Below the pieces are notes generated by a model. It did no database searches, was not told the origin of the DNA, and saw only the letters and a list, made by a program, of their open reading frames with translations. The translations under genes and the position numbers were made by a program. Shown here piece after piece: positions 5,653 to 11,193 of a DNA stretch of 11,193 nt. Source of the stretch: Kangiellaceae bacterium (GTDB lineage Bacteria > Pseudomonadota > Gammaproteobacteria > Enterobacterales > Kangiellaceae); assembly GCA_030590405.1 (NCBI GenBank), contig JAUUYO010000106.1:1-11193 (forward strand), given 5' to 3'. Each line of letters starts with the position of its first letter. Position 1 is the stretch's first letter.

Positions 5653-6447
5653 ATGAAAAAAACAATGATAGCACTGATGTTAGCCGGGACTGTTTCTGCG
5701 GTAAACGCCCACTCAAACGGTTGTGATTATTCCGTTGATTATAATATTAATATCAACGATCAGCAACTCAGATTTGATAAGAAAAGTGGCGATAGCATTG
5801 TGTTTCAGGGCGATAAATTAATGATTAATGGTCAATCAGTAGCGCTTAACGATAAGCAGTTGCAAGCGAGCAGAGAACTTCAAGAACAAAGCAGAGCGGT
5901 AGTACCCAAAATTGCGTATATTGCTGTAGAAGGTGCTGAACTGGGAGTTAAAGCAGCTACCATCGCGCTGACAGGCCTTTTTGGTGATGGGGAAGATGTT
6001 CATAAAGATTTGATTGAGCCTTTAGAAGCCATTAGTGCCAAAATAAAGGACAATATCAGTGAAACCTCATTAAATACTGAAGTACTGGAAGAGTCTTTTG
6101 ATGAAGACTTTGAGAATGAAATTGAAGATTTAGTCGAGACTGCACTCAGCAAATATTCTGGAAAAATGATCAGTCAAGTCATTGGTTCTATTTTTTCTGG
6201 TGACGAAGAAGATGTGAAAGATTTAGAATTCAGAATGGAAAATATGGAGCATGACATTGAACGCTATGTTGAAACACATGCAGAAGTACTGGAAGAAAAA
6301 GCAGATGAACTCTGTGTTGATCTTAAATCTATCGCTGAACTCGATAAGCAGTTAGAAGATGTGGATGGCTACCCAAAAGAGGGGATTATTCAAGAAAATT
6401 CTGATCATGGGTTTAGAGTGTCGGGGTTGTCGATTAATAACGATTAA
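5653..6447 (+). CDS. Exported DUF2884 (YggN-family) protein
   Basis: This 264-residue protein has a clear signal peptide: MKKTMIALMLAGTVSAVNA, with probable cleavage after Ala19. The mature part begins with a short beta-rich section (CDYSVDYNININDQQLRF, FQGDKLMINGQSVALND), the typical DUF2884/YggN opening. A long acidic, helical region follows (about 65-235), with ELGVKAATIALTGLFGDGED and many Glu/Asp. Two cysteines, Cys24 and Cys221, could form a periplasmic disulfide. Translation start is well supported by AGGAG (5642-5646), 6 bases before the ATG. The biochemical function of the family is unknown. The gene stands alone and ends 5 bp before a strong inverted repeat. Confidence 0.88.
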   Translation: MKKTMIALMLAGTVSAVNAHSNGCDYSVDYNININDQQLRFDKKSGDSIVFQGDKLMINGQSVALNDKQLQASRELQEQSRAVVPKIAYIAVEGAELGVKAATIALTGLFGDGEDVHKDLIEPLEAISAKIKDNISETSLNTEVLEESFDEDFENEIEDLVETALSKYSGKMISQVIGSIFSGDEEDVKDLEFRMENMEHDIERYVETHAEVLEEKADELCVDLKSIAELDKQLEDVDGYPKEGIIQENSDHGFRVSGLSINND

Positions 6448-6452
6448 TGTAT

Positions 6453-6490
6453 TCAAAGGCGGTTTGGCAGCGCTGCGAAACCGCCTTTGA
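6453..6490. terminator. Convergent (bidirectional) intrinsic terminator
   Basis: TCAAAGGCGGTTT (6453-6465) and AAACCGCCTTTGA (6478-6490) are perfect 13-bp reverse complements around a 12-base loop that is itself palindromic (GCAGCGCTGC). The repeat sits between the ends of two convergent genes, the DUF2884 gene and the glycosyltransferase gene. T-runs flank the GC core only within the stem (TTT on either side), so it is best read as a shared terminator for both strands. Confidence 0.75.
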
Positions 6491-6545
6491 CCATAAAAAA
6501 GAATTATCAGCTACGGATTAACAGTCTGTCAATCAAAACAGCCCG

Positions 6546-7304
6546 TTAATCTTTGTTATCTGAAAGAATTGCTAACATCATATATTTATTAAATGAATAC
6601 TGCATTTGAATCACCGAAATCAACAAACCTACCCTGCCATCCAAAAATCCTAAGCGTAAAATATAGTGGCGAATAAAAGCAAAAGCTGCTGAGCTAAGCG
6701 CCTTTAATGAGGAAGCGGTTTTGCCTTTTTTAAATCTTTCATCGGCCCAGATTTTTGCATAGCCATTTCGTTTGGCTAAATATTTATCTAATCCTTCAAA
6801 AGTATAATGCTCTAATTTATTTTTTAGCTGAATACGTGGGGCGTTACCACAGTCCACTGACTCATGGACCAGGTTTTGATTAAAGTTATAATTTTGTTTG
6901 TTGAAGAGGCGTACAATGGGGTCGGGGTGCCAGCCGCTGTGATAAACAAACTGGCCGCAAAAATGGGTCAGGCGGTTTAGCACTATGACCTGGTCGCTGG
7001 TGATCCGTTCGAGTTGGTACAAAATTTCATCTCTAAGGGCTTCTGTCACGATTTCATCACAATCGATCGAGAGAACCCAGTCGTGACTGGCTAAATCGAC
7101 AGCCCGGCTTTTTTGAATGCCAAATCCTGGCCAATCTGGATTGCTAAAAATCTTGTCGGTATATTTTTCAGCTATTTCAAGGGTTTTGTCGGTGCTACCG
7201 GAGTCGAGCAATACAATTTCATCTGCCCAAATAACGGAAGACAGGCAAGCTTCAATTCGACTTTGTTCGTTCTTGCAAATAATGCAAACAGAGAGCTTTG
7301 GCAT
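6546..7304 (-). CDS. Family 2 glycosyltransferase, WaaE/KdtX-like (lipopolysaccharide core)
   Basis: The 252-residue protein has a GT-A fold. It opens LSVCIICKNEQSRIEACLSS, followed by LDSGSTDKT (33-41, nucleotide binding) and DCDE (81-84), the DxD metal/UDP-sugar motif. It continues with the family-typical GWHPDPIVRLFNK, LVHESV and EHYTFEGLDKYLAKRNGYA, then a basic, partly hydrophobic C-terminus (FIRHYILRLGFLDGRVGLLI) that probably sits on the inner membrane. The closest match is the WaaE/KdtX group that adds a glucose-like sugar to inner-core heptose; the substrate here is not proven. I prefer the ATG at 7304 (MPKLSV). A TTG at 7310 in the same frame is better spaced from AAGGA, so a start two residues longer is possible. 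It is transcribed divergently from the chorismate mutase-ubiUV operon. Confidence 0.88.
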   Translation of the reverse strand: MPKLSVCIICKNEQSRIEACLSSVIWADEIVLLDSGSTDKTLEIAEKYTDKIFSNPDWPGFGIQKSRAVDLASHDWVLSIDCDEIVTEALRDEILYQLERITSDQVIVLNRLTHFCGQFVYHSGWHPDPIVRLFNKQNYNFNQNLVHESVDCGNAPRIQLKNKLEHYTFEGLDKYLAKRNGYAKIWADERFKKGKTASSLKALSSAAFAFIRHYILRLGFLDGRVGLLISVIQMQYSFNKYMMLAILSDNKD

Positions 7305-7426
7305 GTGCAAGGTAATCCTTGTGGCTAAATGAGAATCAAATAAATTGACTGGATAATACAGTATTTAACACTTTTTTTCTCACTGCGACTCAGCAAAATT
7401 ACACAGATGGGTCGATGCAAGAATAC

Positions 7427-7440
7427 TTGACCTAAGTCAA
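7427..7440 (+). promoter_or_regulatory. FNR/ANR-type binding site upstream of the chorismate mutase-ubiUV operon
   Basis: TTGACCTAAGTCAA is a perfect 5-4-5 inverted repeat that fits the FNR/ANR consensus TTGAY-N4-RTCAA. Its centre (7433.5) lies about 41 bp upstream of the start site predicted from the -10 box at 7462-7467. That is the class II activator position. E. coli ubiUV is known to be Fnr-dependent, and this site gives the same logic here: expression when oxygen is absent. Confidence 0.82.
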
Positions 7441-7461
7441 CAGCCCATATTTATGGCGATC

Positions 7462-7467
7462 TAAAAT
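7462..7467 (+). promoter_or_regulatory. -10 element of the FNR-dependent promoter
   Basis: TAAAAT (5/6 match to TATAAT) lies 21 bp after the FNR-type box, with no recognisable -35, as expected for a class II activated promoter. Transcription should start near 7474. A small inverted repeat, TTACC-TT-GGTAA (7471-7482), would fall at the very 5' end of the message. Confidence 0.65.
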
Positions 7468-7493
7468 GGTTTACCTTGGTAAGATCCTTATAA

Positions 7494-7541
7494 ATTATGT
7501 CCAATACTAATTATGTCCAACACTAAATATGCCAAATTCTA
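7494..7541 (+). repeat. Three 16-bp tandem repeats spanning the chorismate mutase start
   Basis: ATTATGTCCAATACTA (7494-7509), ATTATGTCCAACACTA (7510-7525) and the diverged AATATGCCAAATTCTA (7526-7541) are adjacent copies of one unit. Copies 1 and 2 differ at one base. Each copy contains an ATG (7497, 7513, 7529), and only the third is the start of the chorismate mutase gene. The first two open 9-residue frames (MSNTNYVQH and MSNTKYAKF), ending at 7526 and 7542 around the real start. Confidence 0.75.
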
Positions 7542-7834
7542 ATCCACGTTTTGAATCCGCTCTGCAACAGGCAAGACAATCGATTGATCTGATTGATGAC
7601 AAAATAATTGCACTTTTAACCGAGCGATCTGCTTGCGTTGCTAGCATTGCAGCAATAAAACGCCAGAATCATCTGGCCGCCTATGACGCCAATCGAGAAA
7701 ATCGAATTATTGAAAGGATTAGCAAAGTGAATCCAACGTACTATCAAGGCTCTGATCTGGAGAAAATATTTCGTAGTATTTTGCGGGCTGGGTTAAATCA
7801 GCAACTTATACCTGCTTCTAAGTTCAAGGATTAG
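7529..7834 (+). CDS. AroQ-class chorismate mutase, monofunctional
   Basis: This 101-residue all-helical protein matches the AroQ chorismate mutase domain (chorismate to prephenate), as found at the N-terminus of PheA. The active-site pattern is visible: Arg near residue 16 in QARQSIDLID, Arg33 in LLTERSACVA, Lys44 in AAIKRQN, and Asp53/Arg56/Glu57 in AYDANRENRI, with a final Gln in AGLNQQ. There is no prephenate dehydratase, dehydrogenase or ACT domain and no signal peptide, so it is a free-standing cytoplasmic enzyme. It is the first gene of the FNR-controlled operon; its stop lies 2 bp before the ubiU ATG. The product, prephenate, is implicated in hydroxylation by U32-family relatives of UbiU/UbiV. 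Ordinary Phe/Tyr synthesis is the alternative role. No clear Shine-Dalgarno precedes the start. Confidence 0.9.
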   Translation: MPNSNPRFESALQQARQSIDLIDDKIIALLTERSACVASIAAIKRQNHLAAYDANRENRIIERISKVNPTYYQGSDLEKIFRSILRAGLNQQLIPASKFKD

Positions 7835-7836
7835 TC

Positions 7837-8826
7837 ATGGAGCTTATTTGTCCTGCGGGAAATTATCAATCGTTGGTGAAGGCCGTCGACAACGGTGCGG
7901 ACGCTGTTTATATTGGACTTAAAAATGAAACCAATGCCCGTCATTTTGCCGGATTAAATTTTTCAGAAAAACAAATTAGCAAAGCCATCGACTACGCCCA
8001 CCAGCAAAATTGTAAGGTTTATTGTGCGATCAATACCTATCCCAGAGAAAGCTACTGGTCACGATGGACTGACTCGGTTGACCAGGCGATGGCGTTGGGC
8101 ATTGATACTCTGATCGTCGCTGATATCGGCGTAATGGACTACATTCGTAGCCGCTCCAGTGAATTTTCCATCCATTTATCGGTGCAAGCATCAGCCACCA
8201 ACTTACAATCGTTGAATTTTTACCACCGAAATTTTGGTATCAAACGAGCCGTTTTACCCAGAGTTCTTTCGCTAAAACAAGTGGCTAAGTTAGCCAAGAC
8301 TGCGCCGGTTGAGATCGAAGTGTTTGGTTTTGGCAGTTTGTGTATTATGGCCGAGGGCCGTTGTTATCTTTCTTCTTATATGACTGGCGAGTCGCCTAAT
8401 ACTAAAGGTGTTTGCTCCCCAGCGGCATTTGTCGACTGGCAGGATAAAAGTGAGATCCTTGAATCCCGATTAAATGGATTGCTGATCGATCGTTTTGCTG
8501 AAGGCGAACACGCTGGTTATCCCACTTTGTGCAAAGGTCGTTTTGAGGTAAATGGAAAAATTGAGCATGCGCTGGAAGAACCCACCAGCTTAAATACCAT
8601 GGATATTCTGCCTGATTTACATCAAGCTGGTGTGGCGGCGATTAAAATTGAAGGCCGTCAGCGCAGCCCTGCTTATGTAGCAAAGGTCACTAAAGCATGG
8701 CGAAGCGCGATTGATCAAGCGATTAAAACCGGCACCCCGGCAGCGCCGCAGGCGATTGCAGAGCTTGCCAATTTAGCTGAAGGCAAGCAAACGACGATTG
8801 GCGCTTATGAGCGAAGCTGGCAGTAG
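7837..8826 (+). CDS. ubiU: UbiU, 4Fe-4S U32-family protein of O2-independent ubiquinone hydroxylation
   Basis: The 329-residue protein is UbiU (YhbU), a peptidase-U32-family member that forms a heterodimer with UbiV and replaces the flavin mono-oxygenases of ubiquinone synthesis when oxygen is absent. It opens MELICPAGNYQSLVKAVDNG, followed by GADAVYIGLKNETNARHFAG. The four cluster cysteines are at 169 and 176 (SLCIMAEGRC), 193 (GVCSP) and 232 (TLCKGRF), the same positions I know for the E. coli protein. The C-terminal KIEGRQRSPAYVAKVTKAWR is also typical. AAGGA at the end of the chorismate mutase gene is its ribosome site, and the 2-bp gap shows co-transcription. The length matches the family (about 331). 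Confidence 0.96.
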   Translation: MELICPAGNYQSLVKAVDNGADAVYIGLKNETNARHFAGLNFSEKQISKAIDYAHQQNCKVYCAINTYPRESYWSRWTDSVDQAMALGIDTLIVADIGVMDYIRSRSSEFSIHLSVQASATNLQSLNFYHRNFGIKRAVLPRVLSLKQVAKLAKTAPVEIEVFGFGSLCIMAEGRCYLSSYMTGESPNTKGVCSPAAFVDWQDKSEILESRLNGLLIDRFAEGEHAGYPTLCKGRFEVNGKIEHALEEPTSLNTMDILPDLHQAGVAAIKIEGRQRSPAYVAKVTKAWRSAIDQAIKTGTPAAPQAIAELANLAEGKQTTIGAYERSWQ

Positions 8827-8849
8827 GTTGCCAATCGAAAAGAAAAACC

Positions 8850-9761
8850 ATGATGACTGATAAATTAAATATGAAAATCTCTGTTGCCTCAGTGCCTTAT
8901 TTTTGGGGTAAAGAAAGCTATTTTGAATTTTATAAAAAGATCGCACAATCGCCAGCGGATATTGTTTATCTAGGCGAAACGGTTTGTTCAAAACGCCGTA
9001 GCATGAGTTTTCGAGACTGGCTAGAGATTGCCAGGCAATTGACCGGCGCGGGAAAACAGGTCGTTTTATCTACCCTGACACTGCTAGAGGCAGAGTCCGA
9101 GCTGGGTTATTTAAGCAAAATTGCCTGTCAGAAAGATTATCTGGTAGAAGCCAATGATATGGCAGCGGTTGAAGTCGCCAATCAAAATAATAATCCGTTT
9201 GTCGCCGGATGCGCGATCAACATTTATAACAATCAAAGTCTTCAGCGACTAATCACATTGGGGCTGACTCGTTGGCAGGTGCCAGTCGAATTAGGTCGGG
9301 ATGATTTAGTGCCGATGGTGGATTATGCAAAAAAACATCAGGTTGAAGTGGAGTATCAAGTATTTGGCAGAATGCCGTTGGCCTATTCAGCTCGCTGTTT
9401 TACTGCGCGGCATCACCGGCTAGCGAAAGATAATTGCCAATTTAAATGCTTGCAAGATGAGCAAGGGATCCTGATCAAAACACAAGAAGGACAGAGCTTT
9501 GCGCAAATTAACGGCATCCAGACTCAGTCAGCAAAAGTGAGTAATTTGATTGATCGTTGCCAATCGTTGGCCGATAGCGGAGTGGATATCGTTAGAGTGG
9601 TGCCAGTATCAGCGGCTGATACGCTTGAAGTCATCCAGCAACTTGGTGCGATTTTGCAAGCGCCCGATGACCCATGCTTTGAGCCTGAACGGTTAGAAAA
9701 TCAATATGAATTTTGTAATGGTTATTGGTTGCAGATTGAAGGAATGCAGTTTGTTAGTTAA
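8850..9761 (+). CDS. ubiV: UbiV, 4Fe-4S partner of UbiU
   Basis: This protein is UbiV (YhbV), the second subunit of the oxygen-independent hydroxylase. Typical segments are SPADIVYLGETVCSKRRSMS, AGKQVVLSTLTLLEAESELG and PLAYSARCFTARHHRLAKDN. Its cluster cysteines are Cys46 in GETVCSKRR and Cys183, Cys196 and Cys200 (C-x12-C-x3-C). Subtracting 7 gives 39, 176, 189 and 193, with spacing matching the known E. coli set. The first ATG (8850) gives 303 residues. The family normally begins at the equivalent of MKISVASVPYFWGKE, an ATG at 8871, so the first 7 residues may not be made; neither start has a strong ribosome site. It follows ubiU by 23 bp in one operon and ends 5 bp before the convergent ubiT. 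Confidence 0.95.
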   Translation: MMTDKLNMKISVASVPYFWGKESYFEFYKKIAQSPADIVYLGETVCSKRRSMSFRDWLEIARQLTGAGKQVVLSTLTLLEAESELGYLSKIACQKDYLVEANDMAAVEVANQNNNPFVAGCAINIYNNQSLQRLITLGLTRWQVPVELGRDDLVPMVDYAKKHQVEVEYQVFGRMPLAYSARCFTARHHRLAKDNCQFKCLQDEQGILIKTQEGQSFAQINGIQTQSAKVSNLIDRCQSLADSGVDIVRVVPVSAADTLEVIQQLGAILQAPDDPCFEPERLENQYEFCNGYWLQIEGMQFVS

Positions 9762-9766
9762 TCAGC

Positions 9767-10288
9767 TTAAGTCGCTTGAAGAATTCGTTGCTTATACAAA
9801 CCGATTAACTTAACTAAAAAGTTTGGTATCACTGTTGGATCAAGGGTATCGATAGTATTTTTCACATGATGAGCCAATTCGGTATCGCCTCTTATTTTTA
9901 ACCTACGCTGAAAAAACAAAGTGTCGGGGTCAACCTGTTGCTGAACCAACCCAATCGCATCAAAAATCTTGATGGAAAGTGTGGCATCGGCGCTTAAATT
10001 TTCTGCACTAAAATGATTACAAGTAATTTGCCCTTGATTAAAACTAACGCCAATAAATAGTTTGGCATCGATCAATTCAATTTGTAATTGGCGTTCAATT
10101 AAAAAATCAAAGTCTCCATCTTGTATCTGCTCAGCAAAAGCCGTGTTGAGTAATTTTTCGGTTATTTTTTGATTTAGGACTCGCGGCATTTTTGTCGCCA
10201 TATTGGTGATAGCTGTCGGTGATAATAGTTTCGATAGCAGTGGGGTGATGTTATTTTCGAGAGTCGGTTTTAATGCTAAGAAGTTCAT
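9767..10288 (-). CDS. ubiT: UbiT, SCP2-domain lipid-binding accessory factor
   Basis: The 173-residue protein has the SCP2 sterol-carrier fold of UbiT (YhbT), which binds prenyl-quinone intermediates and is needed for anaerobic ubiquinone synthesis as the counterpart of UbiJ. After a helical N-terminus come RQLQIELIDAKLFIGVSFNQ, then DATLSIKIFDAIGLVQQQVD and the family signature LFFQRRLKIRGDTELAHHVK. The C-terminal helix is IPNFLVKLIGLYKQRI. In E. coli ubiT is divergent from ubiUV; here it is convergent with ubiV, with 5 bp between stop codons, so it needs its own promoter. An FNR-like box with a -10 element lies upstream at 10362-10403. The start is the ATG at 10288. Confidence 0.93.
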   Translation of the reverse strand: MNFLALKPTLENNITPLLSKLLSPTAITNMATKMPRVLNQKITEKLLNTAFAEQIQDGDFDFLIERQLQIELIDAKLFIGVSFNQGQITCNHFSAENLSADATLSIKIFDAIGLVQQQVDPDTLFFQRRLKIRGDTELAHHVKNTIDTLDPTVIPNFLVKLIGLYKQRILQAT

Positions 10289-10361
10289 TTGATTACCAGT
10301 TAGAGCTGAATATAAATTTACCGGAGTTTCAGTTTTGTCTTATCTTTTTACTAATCGAGTG

Positions 10362-10403
10362 ATTATGCCGTAAGCATGGCAGAAAATAACTGACCTGGAT
10401 CAG
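10362..10403 (-). promoter_or_regulatory. FNR-like site and -10 element upstream of ubiT
   Basis: CTGACCTGGATCAG (10390-10403) keeps the TGA-N6-TCA core of FNR/CRP-family sites and deviates from TTGAY-N4-RTCAA at the outer bases. On the - strand, CATAAT (10367-10362, 5/6 match to TATAAT) follows after 22 bp, against 21 bp in the ubiUV promoter. The predicted start near 10355 puts the box at about -41. The site is weaker than its partner, but the near-identical geometry supports shared control. Confidence 0.5.
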
Positions 10404-10451
10404 GAGTTTACACTGCTATCAGTCGAGAATATTGATGTTTATTCAACAGAT

Positions 10452-10565
10452 ATGAGAGCTGTCAGCATTAATGGAAATCTGACTATTACAGATGGAGGAG
10501 TGGTATTGCGTTGGAAAACTAGTCGAATTTGTCCTTGGCAGTCCTTTGCAAATCGAATGAATTGA
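10452..10565 (+). CDS. Possible 37-residue ORF or gene fragment
   Basis: The ATG at 10452 begins MRAVSINGNLTITDGGVVLR and continues through WKTSRICPWQSF to a TGA at 10563-10565. The same frame is open further upstream, from 10374, and reads plausibly as protein (WQKITDLDQEFTLLSVENID), but without a start codon. It could therefore be a remnant of a longer gene. There is no clear ribosome site and I do not recognise a family. The alternating hydrophobic pattern suggests beta strands. The rest of 10289-10599 holds only the ubiT promoter. Confidence 0.28.
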   Translation: MRAVSINGNLTITDGGVVLRWKTSRICPWQSFANRMN

Positions 10566-10599
10566 AAGGACAACCGATAGAGGTTACATGATCTAAAGC

Positions 10600-11193
10600 T
10601 TAGGCGTTGTGCGCAGCTTCTTTTTTTATGTCTTTGTCCAGATTCTTTTTGTTTTCAATAGACTTCAATTTGTGATTAATAAAAGGGATCAAGTGGTTTA
10701 GTAGCTCTACGTGTTGTGGCGTAAATTTACCTTCATTATAACTCGCTAATACTAAAAGAGTATCTTCATCTTCACTATTATCAAGCGGTTGTATCAGTGC
10801 AGACTTGATTGGGTAGCGGCGGATCAAATCTTTTAACAACTCAGCATCGGCGTTCTTTTTAATATGTTGACTAATACTGTTGACCTTTAAAGCAGCATCA
10901 TTATTAAAAATACTTTGCATATAAGCTATTTGTTTCTCAGTATTGACCGCAATATTAATCTTAGACAAATTTCTAAAGCTTCTTTGTGGCGCAATATTAT
11001 TTAAAATGTAACCGTTGTGATTTAAATTAGGTTTAACCAGAATGACGACATCGCAACCAATATAATCTTTTGAATGAGAAAACAATGTTTCGACGATTTG
11101 GTCAAGGGTTTCGATACTTTGGAGGTTCGACAGAATGGACAAAACGGAATTTGAGCGGGCGGACATTTGGTTAAACGAATGAATCAACTGGCC
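10600..11193 (-). CDS. C-terminal part of a HAMP-GAF sensor protein, cut by the window edge
   Basis: On the - strand the frame is open to the end of the window. Its first residues, GQLIHSFNQMSAR, match the end of a HAMP linker (usual form DEIGQLxxxFNQM). A helical connector (SVLSILSNLQSIETLDQIVE) is followed by a GAF-like domain, about 120 residues, from TLFSHSKDYIGCDVVILVKP to LLVLASYNEGKFTPQHVELL and LIPFINHKL. The protein then ends with a short charged tail (KNLDKDIKKEAAHNA). HAMP normally follows a membrane-bound periplasmic sensor, so the missing N-terminus probably carries transmembrane helices. No histidine kinase, GGDEF or EAL domain follows the GAF, so the output is unclear. A TTG at 11187 or ATG at 11166 could be taken as a start, but the HAMP homology argues against either. 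Confidence 0.72.
   Translation of the reverse strand, partial: GQLIHSFNQMSARSNSVLSILSNLQSIETLDQIVETLFSHSKDYIGCDVVILVKPNLNHNGYILNNIAPQRSFRNLSKINIAVNTEKQIAYMQSIFNNDAALKVNSISQHIKKNADAELLKDLIRRYPIKSALIQPLDNSEDEDTLLVLASYNEGKFTPQHVELLNHLIPFINHKLKSIENKKNLDKDIKKEAAHNA

Noticed and set aside
7113..7332. Two overlapping + strand ORFs of 71 residues
   Set aside because: Both are antisense to the start of the glycosyltransferase gene, whose GT-A motifs are clear.
7494..7541. Tandem 16-bp repeats as a mini CRISPR array
   Set aside because: The copies are adjacent without spacers, too short, and diverged; there are no cas genes.

Overview
The window reads as chromosomal DNA of an AT-rich gammaproteobacterium. 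RlmI, a DUF2884/YggN-type periplasmic protein, an MtfA-family zincin, a WaaE/KdtX-like core glycosyltransferase and the UbiU-UbiV-UbiT trio occur together in that class. The trio points to a ubiquinone user able to live without oxygen. I cannot name the genus from sequence alone.

Left part (1-2160): a REP-like palindromic element, then a hicA-hicB toxin-antitoxin pair in which hicA is broken by a clean 17-bp insertion while hicB is intact, then rlmI. Positions 2161-2640 hold debris: the frameshifted 3' end of an ada/ogt-type alkyltransferase gene on the + strand and, less certainly, the 3' end of a convergent gene on the - strand. Positions 2915-3436 carry a compact two-gene module (ribbon-helix-helix-like protein plus short coiled-coil protein) with a near-consensus sigma70 promoter and two tandem 10-bp palindromes over its spacer and -10 box. 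Small or decayed reading frames follow, then an 83-aa zinc-ribbon protein, the 3' remnant of a KAS III (FabH-like) gene on the - strand, and about 350 bases with no recognisable gene.

Middle part (4668-7304): a membrane-anchored MtfA-like zinc peptidase, an exported DUF2884 protein, a strong inverted repeat acting as a convergent terminator, and a family 2 glycosyltransferase on the - strand.

Right part (7427-10403) is the most coherent unit. A textbook FNR/ANR-type box lies at class II distance from a -10 element and drives chorismate mutase - ubiU - ubiV. The convergent ubiT has its own weaker FNR-like box with nearly the same geometry. UbiU and UbiV keep every cysteine of their 4Fe-4S sites, and UbiT is the SCP2 lipid-binding partner, so the unit encodes oxygen-independent ubiquinone hydroxylation. 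The co-transcribed chorismate mutase makes prephenate, which genetic work implicates in hydroxylation by related U32-family proteins. The operon may therefore package enzyme and hydroxyl-donor supply together under anaerobic control. The chorismate mutase start codon lies in the third copy of a 16-bp tandem repeat whose two upstream copies also carry out-of-frame ATGs.

The right edge cuts a - strand gene whose visible part is the end of a HAMP domain followed by a GAF-like domain. No tRNA, rRNA, CRISPR array or intact insertion sequence was seen.
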